A stretch of DNA of 64,000 nucleotides from positions 124,001 to 188,000 of the forward strand of contig JAPPFB010000020.1 of the NCBI GenBank assembly GCA_028875225.1, read 5' to 3'. Below the pieces are notes generated by a model that ran no database searches, was not told the DNA's origin, and saw only the letters and a program-made list of their open reading frames with translations. Both the position numbers and the translations under genes were made by a program. Source of the DNA: Chloroflexota bacterium (GTDB taxonomy: Bacteria; Chloroflexota; Dehalococcoidia; Bin125). This document shows positions 34,056-43,927 of the stretch, piece by piece; within the stretch, counting starts at the first letter, position 1, and every line of letters starts with the position of its first letter.

Positions 34056-34427
34056 ATGACGGTCGCCGCCATCGCTTCGGTCGCCCTCGGTGGGGCTTTT
34101 GGCTCGGTGCTGCGCTACATGCTGAATCGCTGGATCGGTCAGCCCGACGGCTTGCCGCTGGGCATCCTGATCGTCAATCTCAGCGGAACGTTGGTGCTGG
34201 GATTGGTGGCCACGCTGTTCCTCGAGCGGCTTGGCGTCTCGGACAATCTCCGCCTGGCAATCACGGTGGGACTGCTGGGCGGCTTCACCACGTTCTCCAC
34301 TGTGTGGCTCGATACGCTGCATCTGCTCAACGGCGGCCGCTGGTATTGGGCGCTGGCCAACCTGCTGGTCTCGGCCGTCGGCGGCCTGGCCGCGGCCTGG
34401 TTGGGACAACAACTGGCGCGCCTTTAA
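34056..34427 (+). CDS. crcB: CrcB/Fluc fluoride channel
   Basis: A 123-residue four-helix protein of the fluoride-exporter family. Conserved positions are GGAFGSVLRY (12-21), Asn41 in the ILIVNLSGT segment and GGFTTFSTV (75-83), with the Phe residues that line the pore. It starts 3 bp after the dUTPase fusion stop. Fluoride riboswitches often precede crcB, but the tight coupling here leaves no room for one directly upstream. Confidence 0.93.
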   Translation: MTVAAIASVALGGAFGSVLRYMLNRWIGQPDGLPLGILIVNLSGTLVLGLVATLFLERLGVSDNLRLAITVGLLGGFTTFSTVWLDTLHLLNGGRWYWALANLLVSAVGGLAAAWLGQQLARL

Positions 34428-34507
34428 CGCGATTCGCATCGTTCTATCCGCTCTCTAGCCGGAATGTGTATAGAGTGGCTACAGGCGACGGGGCGGTAGA
34501 GTCACTG

Positions 34508-35902
34508 ATGTCCCATTACCGTTGGCTTGCTCGACGGCGCGCCGTCAATCTTGCATCTGCTGTCCTGATTCTTGCACTGAGCACGTTCCTGTTCGCCGGC
34601 TGCGGCCTGTTCGGCGGCGACGATGAGGAAACCCCGCAGGTCGTGGAGCCGCCGGCTGAAACGGCCCAGAACGACGACGACCAATCCGCTGCCGTCTCCA
34701 CCGGCGACGACGCAGCCGACCAGCAGCAGCAGGCCCAGCCGGCTGAGGCGGTGTCGGTGACGACGTCACCATCGGAAGAGGAAGACGAGCAGCAGGCGCA
34801 ACAGCAGACGGAATCCGCCCAGACCGAAGCAGCCGGCGACCCCACGGTGTACATCGTCCAGCCGGGCGACACGCTGGCGGCCATTGCGAATCGCCTGGGC
34901 GTGCGGATCGACGACCTGATCACACTCAACGGAATCCAGAATCCGGATTTGATCAGCGTGGGTCAGGAACTCAAGATTCCAGGGGTTGGTCTGAGTGATG
35001 CCGAGGAAGACGGCGACGCGGAAGAGGCTGCGGAGGAAGAAGACGATCAGCAGGAGGATGAAGACGAACAGATCGAGCCGCCGAGCGTCGAATTGCCGAC
35101 CGTCGCGGTCCCGGCCGCGACGCCGACCCGGGTGACGTACAGCCAGTTCCCGCAGCCCGGTCCAGAAGAAACGACCGACACGATTCCCGACGCGCCGGCG
35201 AACTTCCTGCAGTACGGCGCGGCCGCGTTGCCCTGGTTGCACGGCGAGACTGAGGTCGAGCCGATCATCGAGCTGTTCAAAGCCTGGCCGATGCCGTCCC
35301 TGGCTGTCGGCAACGACCGGATCGTCCTCGTTGACACCAACGGCGACGGCAGCTTCTCCGCTTCGATCGTCTACACCGACCCGAATTCATTCGGCGCGGC
35401 GGTGCCGTTCTCCAACCTCGTCGTCTACGACCCGGTGCCGGGCGACCCGTCGAAGTACCGAATCGCCTATGACCATGCCCAGGCCTACGCTCGCGAGGTC
35501 CAGGGAATTCAACAGATCTCCGACAACGATTTGACCGGAGACAACTACCGCGACCTCACCTTCCGTGAGATCACCTGCGACGACAGCGGTTGCGTGAGCA
35601 GCTTCTACATCCTCTCTTCGACCGGCGACGGCTATCGGACGGTCACCGGGGCGGTCGCTCAAGTGGCGGCGGTCTCTTCGATCAGGGTCGAAGATCTGAC
35701 GGGCGACGGTGTGCCGGACATCGTGGTCGATGGGCTGGCGACCGATCAGGCGACGGCGGCTCGCTACACATTCGTGTTCACGGCGCGGGGAGACGAGTTG
35801 GCCGAAGCGGCCAGACTCTCACTCGACGGCGGCGAGGCCGAGGAGGCGGAGACAGAGACGGATGATGACGCAGCGGAGGAGGAAGACTCCCTGGAGGAGT
35901 AG
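34508..35902 (+). CDS. LysM lipoprotein
   Basis: A 464-residue lipoprotein: a signal peptide with lipobox LFAGC (Cys32), an acidic/Gln-rich linker (35-110), and a LysM peptidoglycan-binding domain (113-158, YIVQPGDTLAAIANRLGV). A second acidic linker follows, then a C-terminal domain (about 220-440) with VDTNGDG and LTGDGVPD, resembling VCBS/FG-GAP-like calcium loops. It ends in another acidic tail. ATG at 34508 is taken because the frame upstream overlaps crcB. It probably sits on the outer face of the membrane and binds the wall. Confidence 0.85.
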   Translation: MSHYRWLARRRAVNLASAVLILALSTFLFAGCGLFGGDDEETPQVVEPPAETAQNDDDQSAAVSTGDDAADQQQQAQPAEAVSVTTSPSEEEDEQQAQQQTESAQTEAAGDPTVYIVQPGDTLAAIANRLGVRIDDLITLNGIQNPDLISVGQELKIPGVGLSDAEEDGDAEEAAEEEDDQQEDEDEQIEPPSVELPTVAVPAATPTRVTYSQFPQPGPEETTDTIPDAPANFLQYGAAALPWLHGETEVEPIIELFKAWPMPSLAVGNDRIVLVDTNGDGSFSASIVYTDPNSFGAAVPFSNLVVYDPVPGDPSKYRIAYDHAQAYAREVQGIQQISDNDLTGDNYRDLTFREITCDDSGCVSSFYILSSTGDGYRTVTGAVAQVAAVSSIRVEDLTGDGVPDIVVDGLATDQATAARYTFVFTARGDELAEAARLSLDGGEAEEAETETDDDAAEEEDSLEE

Positions 35903-36031
35903 CGCGCCGGCCGCTGCGGATGCTGATTGCCCGCTGAGAGGCAGGAGCATAGCCTCAATCGGTAACACCTCGTAGCGAGACCCTGGTACCAACGCCACCG
36001 ACCCGCTGCGAAGGACGGGTGCGGGGAAGCG

Positions 36032-38134
36032 ATGTCTCTGGTTCGCCGGCCATCGAGACGCTTCGGAACGCGGTCGGCACAACTCTTCTGGCGATTGCCG
36101 CTGATCGGCCGGGTCCGGGTCCCGCGCAATCTGGCGCCGCTGTTGCTGGCCGGCGCAGTCGGACTGGCCGCAGGCTTCGCCGCCGTGGCCCTGACGGCGG
36201 TCGTTGACGGCCTGACGACCGTGTTCGATGAACTGGCGTCGATCCTTGACGGGCTGGCCGGCGGCTGGACGCTGATGCTGGTGCCCGCGATCGCGGCGAT
36301 TCCGGTTGCATTCGTGGTGTCGCGGATCGCGTCCGAGACCCAGGGCGCGGGCGTTCCCTACGTCATGGTCGCAGTGGAGCGGGCAGGCGGCTTTGTCAGG
36401 CCGATCATCGCGCCGGCGAAGTTGGTCGCGACCGGATTCACGCTCGGCGGAGGCGGCGCGGCCGGTCGTGAGGGTCCGATCGTGTTGATCGCCGCGTCAG
36501 TGGCGTCAACAATCGGGCGCTTGACGAGACAGCCCTCGGACATGCTGGTGCTGATGGTCGCGGCGGCGGCGGCGGGCGGCATCGCGGCGACGTTCCTCAC
36601 GCCGATTGCCGGGACCTTCTTCGCGATGGAGGTCGTGCTGCGCCGCTTCAACGTGCGCAACTTCACGATCGTCGTGGTCTCGGCCGTCGTCGCCAACCTG
36701 GTGGCGGTCTCCTTCTATGGCGAATCGGCGGGCCTGGACCTTCCCGATCTGGACATCAACAGCAACTGGGAGCTGTTCCTGCACGCCATCGTCGGCGTGT
36801 CGGCGGCGATCGCCGGGATTCTCTTCGTCAGGACCCGCTTTTTCACCGAGGACGTGTTCGAATTCCTGGGCGTGTCGCTGTCCATTCGCCCGATCCTGGG
36901 ACTACTCGGCGTCGGCATGCTGGCGCTGATTGAATCGAACATCCTCGGTTCCGGCCTCGATCAGATCAGGCTGTTCGCCGAGGGCGGTACCGCCGTCTCG
37001 ACACTGGCGATCCTGATGGTGCTCAAACTGATCGCCGCTTCACTAACCATCGGGTCCGGAGCGTCGGGAGGCGCATTCGCGCCGCTGCTCTTCGTCGGCG
37101 CGACCCTGGGTGCGCTAATGGGCGCGGGGTTCGAGTCTGCCCTGCCAAGCATCGTCGGCCCGACTGGAACCTACGTCGTGGTCGGCATGGCTGCCGTATT
37201 CGCCGCCGCAGCGCGCGCTCCACTGACCTCACTCTTCATCGTCTTCGAGCTGAGCGGCTACTCGCTGATCCTGCCGTTGATGACGGCGGTGGCGCTCGCC
37301 GCGGCTCTGGCCCAGCTACTGACTCGCGACACGATCTACAACGTTCGACTCCGACGCGCCGGACTGGATGTGAGAGATGAGCCGACGCCGTCACCGCTCG
37401 ATGACTTGACCGTCGAAACGACGATGCGCACCGACACGCCGATCGTCTCGAGGCTGGCCACGATCCAGGATCTGGCCGGCGCCATGAGCCAATCCCGAGG
37501 GAACGTCGTCGCAGTCGCCGATCAGCAGAATCGGTTCATCGGTCTGGTCACCGCGACCGATGTCGCATCGGCCGTTGAGCGTCAGGAGTTGAGCCGTCGA
37601 GCGTTCGACCTGGCTGTGGTGGCGCCAATCTTCGTTTATCCCGACGACAGCCTGCGCCATGCGCTCTCGCTATTGGTCGATCACGATGTGCGCCAGCTGC
37701 CGGTGGTCGCGCGTGAAGATGAATCCAGGCTGATGGGCATGCTGACGCAACGCGATGTCCTGCGCGAGGTCGCGCAGCCAACCGATCGAGAACCCGGCCA
37801 GCGAACCGCTCCGGCGCCCGTGAGACGCCTGGTCGGCGCCGTGGAGATCGAAGCGCGGGTCGAGCCGGGCTCGCAGGCCGAGTCAACCATGGTCTCGCAA
37901 TTGCCGCTGCCCGAGGCGTCGGTGATCACGGCCATTCATCGGCGCGGTGAGGTGGTCATCCCTCGGGGCAGCGTGAGGCTGGAGGCCAACGACCTCGCGA
38001 TCATCCTCTCGGTACCGCCGGAGGAGGCGGCCGTGCGAACGCTGTTCATCAACCACACCTCTCAGACTCGCAACAACTGGTGGTTCCTGCCGCACGCGCC
38101 GACCACGCCCGATGACGAGACCAACGATCGCTGA
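36032..38134 (+). CDS. ClC chloride/proton antiporter with CBS and TrkA-C domains
   Basis: A 700-residue ClC family transporter. The selectivity segments are GAGVPYV (about 105-111, in place of GSGIPE), GREGP with the gating Glu147 (145-149) and GASGGAFAP. The gating Glu implies an antiporter. Two CBS domains follow (about 465-590), then a TrkA-C/RCK-C domain (about 605-685) that normally binds ligands in potassium channels. This tail is found in some bacterial ClC proteins and may sense nucleotides. Confidence 0.9.
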   Translation: MSLVRRPSRRFGTRSAQLFWRLPLIGRVRVPRNLAPLLLAGAVGLAAGFAAVALTAVVDGLTTVFDELASILDGLAGGWTLMLVPAIAAIPVAFVVSRIASETQGAGVPYVMVAVERAGGFVRPIIAPAKLVATGFTLGGGGAAGREGPIVLIAASVASTIGRLTRQPSDMLVLMVAAAAAGGIAATFLTPIAGTFFAMEVVLRRFNVRNFTIVVVSAVVANLVAVSFYGESAGLDLPDLDINSNWELFLHAIVGVSAAIAGILFVRTRFFTEDVFEFLGVSLSIRPILGLLGVGMLALIESNILGSGLDQIRLFAEGGTAVSTLAILMVLKLIAASLTIGSGASGGAFAPLLFVGATLGALMGAGFESALPSIVGPTGTYVVVGMAAVFAAAARAPLTSLFIVFELSGYSLILPLMTAVALAAALAQLLTRDTIYNVRLRRAGLDVRDEPTPSPLDDLTVETTMRTDTPIVSRLATIQDLAGAMSQSRGNVVAVADQQNRFIGLVTATDVASAVERQELSRRAFDLAVVAPIFVYPDDSLRHALSLLVDHDVRQLPVVAREDESRLMGMLTQRDVLREVAQPTDREPGQRTAPAPVRRLVGAVEIEARVEPGSQAESTMVSQLPLPEASVITAIHRRGEVVIPRGSVRLEANDLAIILSVPPEEAAVRTLFINHTSQTRNNWWFLPHAPTTPDDETNDR

Positions 38135-38184
38135 AGCGCGCCAGTCCCACTTCAGCTCCCGCGTCCACGCCTAGAATCCGATCC

Positions 38185-38595
38185 ATGCCGAGGCTGTTCA
38201 CTCTGTCCCAGGCGCGGCGGTCGCTGCCGGAGATCGCGGCGATCGTGATCGTGATGCGCAAGCGGGCGCTGCGCCTGGACGAATTGACCGCGCTGGCGTC
38301 GTCCATGCGGCGTACGACCGGCGCCGACGGCGATCCCGTGGTCAGCGAGGATTCCGATATCCAGGCCGAGATGTCCCGGCTCGAGGGTCAGATCGCGCAA
38401 TTGATTGACCACATTCAGCAACAGGGCGTCGAGGTCAAGGACATTCGGCGGGGACTGGTCGACTGGCGGGCCGAACGAGATGGTCGGGAGGTGTACCTCT
38501 GCTGGCAGTACGGCGAGCGTACGGTGAGTTGGTGGCACGAATTGGCCGACGGATTCGCCGGTCGGCAGCCAATCGTCGTCTCCGAGTGGGCCTGA
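38185..38595 (+). CDS. DUF2203 family protein
   Basis: A 136-residue DUF2203 protein, helical. It has the opening [19 protein letters not shown] and the C-terminal [30 protein letters not shown], both characteristic of the family. No reaction is known for the family. Confidence 0.88.
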   Translation: MPRLFTLSQARRSLPEIAAIVIVMRKRALRLDELTALASSMRRTTGADGDPVVSEDSDIQAEMSRLEGQIAQLIDHIQQQGVEVKDIRRGLVDWRAERDGREVYLCWQYGERTVSWWHELADGFAGRQPIVVSEWA

Positions 38596-38605
38596 GGCCT
38601 AGGCC

Positions 38606-39379
38606 GTGCCTCATCATCGCAGCCTGGCGCCGCCGGCGCAGCGCGGCGCCGACCGTCCTGTCATCCACGAGGAACTGCGCCGGCACTACGACGCGCTCTA
38701 CGACCAGTTGCTCAACGGCCGTTCGCCTCGGGACGCGCGGCCGGTGCTCGACGTGGGCAGCGGCGACGGCCTGGCGTTGCACGCGATGACCCAGGGCACT
38801 CCACTGCGCGGCGTCGCGATCGACACCTCGGCGCAGGCCTCCTGGTTGGGCCCGACCGACTGGGCTCTGGTTCAGGCCGACGCCCAGCGGTTGCCCTTCG
38901 CCGACTCACACTTCAAATCGGCCCTGATGGTCGACGTGTTTGAGTGGCTGCGGCATCCGGCAGCGACGCTGCGCGAGATCGCCAGGGCGACGGATGGTCC
39001 GATCCTGATCGTGCAGACCGACTGGGAGGGTCTGTGGTTCCAGGCCGATCGGGCGGAAGTCGGGCGGGACCTGGTCCGCGGCTTCACGAAGGGCGCGCCG
39101 GAACATATCCGTGATCGGATTCGAAACGCGTCCGAAGCCGCGGATCTCACCGTTGCCAGGATGTCGGCGATGTCGATCGAGACCGACCGACTGGAATTGG
39201 ACAGCCTCGCCTGGGACGTGCTGGAGTCGATCCGCCGCTATCTCGTGATCGAGTCGGCGCAGGTGCGGGCGCGGCGATTCGATGACTGGCGGACGGAGTT
39301 GCAGCAGGCCGCCGGCGAAGGTCAGTTCTCGATGTTGGTGCGGCGCATCGTCGCGCTCGTCGAGGCGACAGCGGACTAG
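38606..39379 (+). CDS. SAM-dependent methyltransferase
   Basis: A 257-residue class I methyltransferase. SAM motif I is VLDVGSGDG; the acidic residue after strand 2 is VAIDTS; motif IV is LMVDVFEW after DAQRLPFADSHF. GTG start at 38606, 11 bp after the DUF2203 stop. Its stop codon overlaps the stop of the convergent ABC ATPase gene. The methyl acceptor is unknown. Confidence 0.85.
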   Translation: MPHHRSLAPPAQRGADRPVIHEELRRHYDALYDQLLNGRSPRDARPVLDVGSGDGLALHAMTQGTPLRGVAIDTSAQASWLGPTDWALVQADAQRLPFADSHFKSALMVDVFEWLRHPAATLREIARATDGPILIVQTDWEGLWFQADRAEVGRDLVRGFTKGAPEHIRDRIRNASEAADLTVARMSAMSIETDRLELDSLAWDVLESIRRYLVIESAQVRARRFDDWRTELQQAAGEGQFSMLVRRIVALVEATAD

Positions 39380-40275
39380 GGCGCTCGCGGCGGCGATCCG
39401 TGCCGATGACCTTCCAGGTGTTCGTGGTCATCCATGTGCAACTGCAGCTCGTCGCCCAGCCGCAGCGTGTGATGGTCGTCATCCTCGGACGGCTGGTCGT
39501 GAACATCGCCGCGAGAGACGATCGCCAACTCGCGTCCATAGGTGCGGCGCAGCACGTCTTCGGTCAGTACCAGGGATGGATCGCCCTGCGCGATAATCCC
39601 GCCTTCCGCAGCGTTGACGCAGATCACCTCGGCGTAGTGCTCGAGCACGGTCGACAGGTCGTGTGTGGTCATGATCACCGATGTGCCCAGGTCGGTCAGG
39701 TCGCAGAGCACGTCGAACAACTGATCGTCGGAAACGGCGTCGAGCGCGGCGGATGGCTCGTCCAGGAGCAGAATCCGAGGCTGCCGGGCGAGCGCGCGGG
39801 CAATCAGGGCGCGCTTGCGCTGGCCGCCGGAGAGTTCGTTGATTTGCCGATCCTGAAGATCCTGCACGTCCATCATCGCCAGTGCGCGTTCCACCGCGAT
39901 TCGGTCCTCGTGTGAACGAATCAGTCGCCCCAGACGCTGCTTCCAGCTGAACTGGTAGCGGCCCATCGCGACGAGTTCGCGAACAGTGATCGGAAAGCGC
40001 CAGTCGACGTTGCTGACCTGCGGCATGTAGCCGAGATACGCGCGAGCTTCTGCAGGTGACTCACCGCCGACCAGGATCTCGCCGTCGGATGGCTTGAGCA
40101 GGCCGGCGATGGTCTTGAGCAAGGTGCTCTTGCCCGAGCCGTTGCCGCCAATGATCCCGGTGAACACTCCGCCGGGAATGTTGAGCGTCAGCTGTTCGAA
40201 GACCCGATGTCCGGGGTATCCCACGCTCACGTTTCGCAGCGCGACTTCCGCTCCTGATACAGGTGCGATCGTCAT
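39376..40275 (-). CDS. ABC transporter ATPase, metal type, with His-rich tail
   Basis: A 299-residue ABC ATPase closest to the manganese/zinc (ZnuC/MntB) type. Walker A GGNGSGKST (43-51), Q-loop GYMPQ (82-86), signature LSGGQ (148-152), Walker B LLLDEP (169-174) and H205 are all present. The tail (about 259-292) is rich in His and Asp (DDDHHT, HMDDHEHLEGHRHG), a likely metal-sensing region. GGAG lies 7 nt before ATG 40275. No permease gene adjoins. A receptor-like gene is transcribed divergently 103 bp away. Confidence 0.9.
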   Translation of the reverse strand: MTIAPVSGAEVALRNVSVGYPGHRVFEQLTLNIPGGVFTGIIGGNGSGKSTLLKTIAGLLKPSDGEILVGGESPAEARAYLGYMPQVSNVDWRFPITVRELVAMGRYQFSWKQRLGRLIRSHEDRIAVERALAMMDVQDLQDRQINELSGGQRKRALIARALARQPRILLLDEPSAALDAVSDDQLFDVLCDLTDLGTSVIMTTHDLSTVLEHYAEVICVNAAEGGIIAQGDPSLVLTEDVLRRTYGRELAIVSRGDVHDQPSEDDDHHTLRLGDELQLHMDDHEHLEGHRHGSPPRAP

Positions 40276-40378
40276 CCGATTCTCCGCACTAGGCGCACAG
40301 GGCGCACTGGGCGCTGTCAGCGCGTGAGGCGCGTCAGGCGGCCATCCCGCAGGAGGACTCGCTGATAGCCTCAATGAC

Positions 40379-41275
40379 ATGCCCAGCGTAGTTGACGCGA
40401 CCGAGACCGAGATCGACCTGGAGCGGCCGGCGCGAGAAGTCGTCTCGCTGGTGCCCTCGTTGACCGAATTGGTCTGCTCGATGCGACTCGCATCGCGACT
40501 GGTCGGCATTACCAGATTCTGCGTCGAACCGGCGGAAACGGTCGCGCCGATCCGCAAGGTCGGCGGCACGAAGAATCCCGACATCGAACGGATCATTCGT
40601 CTCAGTCCGCATCTGGTGCTCGCCAATCGCGAGGAGAACAATGAAGCGGACGTGGCCGCGTTGCGCGATGCCGGCCTCGACGTGTATGTCGGCGACGTGC
40701 GCACCGCCGAGCAGGCTCGGGAGGAAGTCGACAGGATCGGTCGGCTGCTGGGCGGCATATCGCTCAAGATCGGCGAATCGATCGAGGAGTCGCTGGAGGA
40801 ACAACAGCACGTGCAACGGATGCGTCCTCGGGTGCGCGCGGCGGTGCTGATCTGGCGCAATCCCTACATGGCCGCATCGGGCGACACATACATCGGAGAC
40901 CTGCTGCGAGTCAGCGGCGCGATCAATGTCTGCGAAGACTCAGGCCGCGGCCGCTATCCGCGACTCTCGCTGGCCGAGCTGGTCGAGCTCGACCCGGAAG
41001 TCATCCTGCTGCCCTCCGAGCCCTATCGCTTCCGCGAACGTCACGCCGTAGAACTATTGGCCCAACACGGCATGTCGGCAGCGCGCAACGGTCACGTGTA
41101 TCTCTGCGACGGGCAGAACATGACCTGGTGGGGCGTGCGTACCGCCGCGGCGATCCAGGAGGTCTCCGGCCTGCTCGACCATGCCCGCGCCGGCTGGCAG
41201 GCCGAAGCCGCCATGGCGCCCGAACTACCGCCCGGGCTGAATCTGAACGTCACCCAGCAGGACGTGGTTGAGTAA
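40379..41275 (+). CDS. BtuF-like helical-backbone metal receptor
   Basis: A 298-residue protein of the class III periplasmic-binding fold used for cobalamin, heme and siderophores. It shows VVSLVPSLTELVCSMRLASRLVGIT, KVGGTKNPDIERIIRLSPHLVL and the late segment WWGVRTAAAIQEV. There is no signal peptide or lipobox, which is unusual for a transport receptor, so it may be cytoplasmic and act as a carrier or sensor. It faces the metal-type ABC ATPase gene, so a shared job in metal uptake is possible. Confidence 0.85.
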   Translation: MPSVVDATETEIDLERPAREVVSLVPSLTELVCSMRLASRLVGITRFCVEPAETVAPIRKVGGTKNPDIERIIRLSPHLVLANREENNEADVAALRDAGLDVYVGDVRTAEQAREEVDRIGRLLGGISLKIGESIEESLEEQQHVQRMRPRVRAAVLIWRNPYMAASGDTYIGDLLRVSGAINVCEDSGRGRYPRLSLAELVELDPEVILLPSEPYRFRERHAVELLAQHGMSAARNGHVYLCDGQNMTWWGVRTAAAIQEVSGLLDHARAGWQAEAAMAPELPPGLNLNVTQQDVVE

Positions 41276-41290
41276 CCCAGCCCCCGTACT

Positions 41291-41462
41291 CATTGCCCCG
41301 CGCTTGACGCGGGGCCCAGACCTCGATCCTCGCGCGAGCCGCGGTGATCGCGCTCGCTTCCAGCCGACTCAAGTGGTTCCGACGCTGCGGTTCGAGCCAA
41401 CCAGGAAATCCGACCAATGGCGTCGTGGTCCGCTCTGGGCCCCGCCTCAAGCGCGGGGCAAC
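41291..41462. repeat. Repeat A inverted pair
   Basis: Copy at 41291-41330 is on the minus strand (stem GCCCCGCG at 41295-41302 with CGCGGGGC at 41308-41315, followed by CCAGACCTCG). Copy at 41431-41462 is on the plus strand (stem GCCCCGC at 41439-41445 with GCGGGGC at 41453-41459). The two face each other about 100 bp apart, in the manner of paired REP elements. They fill the gap between the receptor gene and the convergent membrane-protein gene. Confidence 0.8.
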
Positions 41463-41496
41463 GGGAACAGCCATCGCGGACCTGACATATTCGGAT

Positions 41497-42315
41497 TCAG
41501 AGTGGCCGGCCGCTGTCGAGCATCAGCGCTCTCGCAGCAATCTGCGCCGCCAGCACCGCGGCCGTGGTCAGATAGAGCAAGCCGGTAGCTGCCATCATCG
41601 ATCGCATACGCGCCGTCGTCCACGCCATCCAGCCGAAAATCAGCGGCAGCACGAATCCGACCACGATTCGCAACCAGAAGGTCGGATCACCGGACAACGA
41701 CTGATCACGTCCGCCAACCGGATCGTCAACCGGAACGGCAACCGCCACGGCGAACAGAATGGCCTGCACGACGACCACGATCAGAAACGCGGTGGTGATC
41801 TCGACCAACGGCCGAGCCGGAAGTCTGGGCGTGACCAGGTACCAGTGGCCCAGCGCCAGCCCGACGGCCGAAAGACCCAGCGCCAGCGCGCCAAAGCCCA
41901 GGCTGAACACGGTCAGCGCCTCAGGCGATCCCGCCAGCGTCGCCGCCATCAGAGCGAGCGAGACAAGTGAGAGCCCGCACATCGCCCAGCCGATCCGCCG
42001 CGCCCAGACGTCGCGGTCGGTGTAGAGCGCGATGTTGTGCAGGACCGACGCTGCGGTCAGCACGGCCAGCACCCAGACCAGGACGTCGCGAGGTCCGGCG
42101 CGGACGGCGTAGCCCTCGACGACATCGCCCTCCAGTGTGAATGCGGTCCAGAACGCCAGCCCCAGCACGATTGGGACCATGATCGTGGTCGACCGAACGA
42201 AGCCGGGCGTGGCCTGTCCGCGCAGGTGGACGGCGTGCATGACCAACGCCCCACCGACGCCCAACTCCAGCAACAGGAGCAACAGGGTGTACGGCAGCGC
42301 GCCCGTCGCTTCCAC
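41497..42315 (-). CDS. Unrecognised multi-pass membrane protein
   Basis: A 272-residue protein with about eight hydrophobic helices. The segment LGHWYLVTPRLPARPL between helices is the most distinctive one. GTG start at 42315, 6 bp after the stop of the small gene before it, so the two form an operon. The layout resembles small cytochrome- or quinone-associated membrane subunits, but no ligand residues can be assigned. No function is proposed. Confidence 0.75.
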   Translation of the reverse strand: MEATGALPYTLLLLLLELGVGGALVMHAVHLRGQATPGFVRSTTIMVPIVLGLAFWTAFTLEGDVVEGYAVRAGPRDVLVWVLAVLTAASVLHNIALYTDRDVWARRIGWAMCGLSLVSLALMAATLAGSPEALTVFSLGFGALALGLSAVGLALGHWYLVTPRLPARPLVEITTAFLIVVVVQAILFAVAVAVPVDDPVGGRDQSLSGDPTFWLRIVVGFVLPLIFGWMAWTTARMRSMMAATGLLYLTTAAVLAAQIAARALMLDSGRPL

Positions 42316-42321
42316 TACCGC

Positions 42322-42534
42322 TTACGACTCCAGTTTCAGGAGCAGGACCGTGCGCCGCAGTCCTTCATCGCCGATCTCGACCTGCACGCTGAGTACCCGG
42401 TAGCGATCGTCGCGACCGCCCCGACGGAATCGCAGAATGTCGCCCTTGTTCCACGGGTAGTCGGTTTCGAGCGTGTCGAGCAACACTTCGCGCCGCTCGG
42501 TGAACGTGTCCGACTCCCAGAACTCCGTCAGCAT
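42322..42534 (-). CDS. Small conserved-looking protein, 70 residues
   Basis: A 70-residue protein with GGGAGG 7 nt before its ATG. The composition (FRRGGRDDRYRVLSVQVEIGDEGLRRTVLLLKLES) suggests a small beta barrel. It is followed 6 bp later by the multi-pass membrane protein gene. The family was not recognised. Confidence 0.65.
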   Translation of the reverse strand: MLTEFWESDTFTERREVLLDTLETDYPWNKGDILRFRRGGRDDRYRVLSVQVEIGDEGLRRTVLLLKLES

Positions 42535-42602
42535 CGCAATCCTCCCGCGACAGACGTACCGGACTATCGTATCCCACCGGCGACGGCGTCCCGTGTGTCA
42601 GA

Positions 42603-43055
42603 ATGTCGGGCATGAGCGATCCCGAAACCTCCCGGCGCTGGTTGATGAAGGCCTTGCGCGAGGCGTCGGGCGAGATGCACGAGCTGATGATGCGCGCACT
42701 GCGCAGTTCGATGTCCGACGCGGAGATGCTCGTTGAACGGGCCTGGCGTCATGAGTCGATCGCCGCCTGGCAGCTGGGTCACCTGCTCTTCCAGAACGTC
42801 GATGACCTCCCGCTGCACGACTACGAGTGGCTCGAACAGTCCAACCTGCCCGACTGTTACGAGCAGCTCCGCGAGTGGTACCACACGCGGGAGCAGATTT
42901 CGGGCGTGCTGTACATGATTTCCTCGCACGAATGGGAGCAGACTGCGAACCACCGGTTCCAGGGAGAACTCAGCGTGGAGTCAATCGCGCGCGCCATGCA
43001 TCAGACCGACCTGGAGATACTGAACACCCTGCGCGCCCAGCTGCAGCCGACCTGA
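42603..43055 (+). CDS. DinB-like helical protein
   Basis: A 150-residue helical protein. The second half of the sequence (ERAWRHESIAAWQLGHLLFQ...LPDCYEQLREWYHTREQISG) is in the style of DinB/DUF664-type bundles, but motif support is thin. Its stop codon abuts the stop of the convergent metF gene (TGATCA). No function is proposed. Confidence 0.65.
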   Translation: MSGMSDPETSRRWLMKALREASGEMHELMMRALRSSMSDAEMLVERAWRHESIAAWQLGHLLFQNVDDLPLHDYEWLEQSNLPDCYEQLREWYHTREQISGVLYMISSHEWEQTANHRFQGELSVESIARAMHQTDLEILNTLRAQLQPT

Positions 43056-43913
43056 TCAGTCTGCCGGCCAGCCCAACGCCGACGCCACCTCTGACGCCGC
43101 ACGCGAGAAGTTCATCGTGTAGATATGCACGCCTGGCGCCCCGAGCTCCAACAGTTCGCGACCCAGATTGACCGCGACTTCGACGCCGATTTCGCGCCGT
43201 TCGGCGGCGGTCGCGGCATGCTCCAATCGCTCGCGAATCTCTTCCGGAAACTCGGTCGCGTTGAGCGCCGACATGCGCTCGATCCCGGCGACGTTCGTCG
43301 GAGGCATGATCCCAGGGATGACCGGGGTCTGAACGCCGCGGGCGTCAAGCTGGTTGACGAACTGTTCGTAGTACTCGGCTCGATAGCCAAACTGCGTGAT
43401 GGCGAAGTCGGCCCGAGCCAGTTTGCGCGTCTGGTGGCTCAGATCCGCCTCAACAGAGGCCGCCATCGGGTGGCCCTCTGGATGCGCGGCGACGCCGATA
43501 TCCCAGTCTGTTCGCTCACGAATGAAATCCGCCAGTTCCGCGGCGGTGTCGAATGCCTGGCCTGGGGATTCGACGCCCTGGGGCAGGTCGCCGCGCAAGG
43601 CGAGGATGTTGTCAACCCCGTCGGATCGGTAGTCCTTGATGATCGCCGCGACCTCGTCGCGGGTGTGGGCGACGCAGGTCAGATGAGGCATCGCCTCGAC
43701 TTGGAAGTGGTCGCGAATCGTTCGCACCCAGTCACGAGTAGGCCCTCGGGTGGTGCCGCCGGCGCCGTAGGTGACCGACATGAACTGGGGGCGGTGGCGG
43801 GAGAGGCGAGCGAGCGTCTGTCTCAGACGATCGGCTCCGACCTCGTCTCGTGGTGCAGAGAATTCGAAGGACAACGTTTGGCCCGCATCAAGCAGCTGCG
43901 TGATGCGGGCCAT
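43056..43913 (-). CDS. metF: Methylenetetrahydrofolate reductase family protein
   Basis: A 285-residue FAD-dependent TIM barrel. Key segments are SFEFSAPR with Glu17, FMSVTYGAGGTTR, HLTCVAHTRDEV, ILALRGDLPQG, ITQFGYRAEYY and VIPGIMPPTN. It converts methylenetetrahydrofolate to methyltetrahydrofolate for methionine synthesis. ATG at 43913 has AAGG upstream; a GTG five codons earlier is possible. A 10-bp inverted repeat begins right at the second codon. No methionine synthase gene lies nearby. Confidence 0.9.
   Translation of the reverse strand: MARITQLLDAGQTLSFEFSAPRDEVGADRLRQTLARLSRHRPQFMSVTYGAGGTTRGPTRDWVRTIRDHFQVEAMPHLTCVAHTRDEVAAIIKDYRSDGVDNILALRGDLPQGVESPGQAFDTAAELADFIRERTDWDIGVAAHPEGHPMAASVEADLSHQTRKLARADFAITQFGYRAEYYEQFVNQLDARGVQTPVIPGIMPPTNVAGIERMSALNATEFPEEIRERLEHAATAAERREIGVEVAVNLGRELLELGAPGVHIYTMNFSRAASEVASALGWPAD
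43881..43910 (-). promoter_or_regulatory. Hairpin immediately after the metF start codon
   Basis: GCCCGCATCA (43881-43890) and TGATGCGGGC (43901-43910) form a perfect 10-bp stem with a 10-nt loop that itself contains CAGCTG. On the mRNA it begins at codon 2. It may slow or regulate initiation, or simply reflect codon choice. Confidence 0.4.
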
Positions 43914-43927
43914 ACTGAGAGCCTTCA

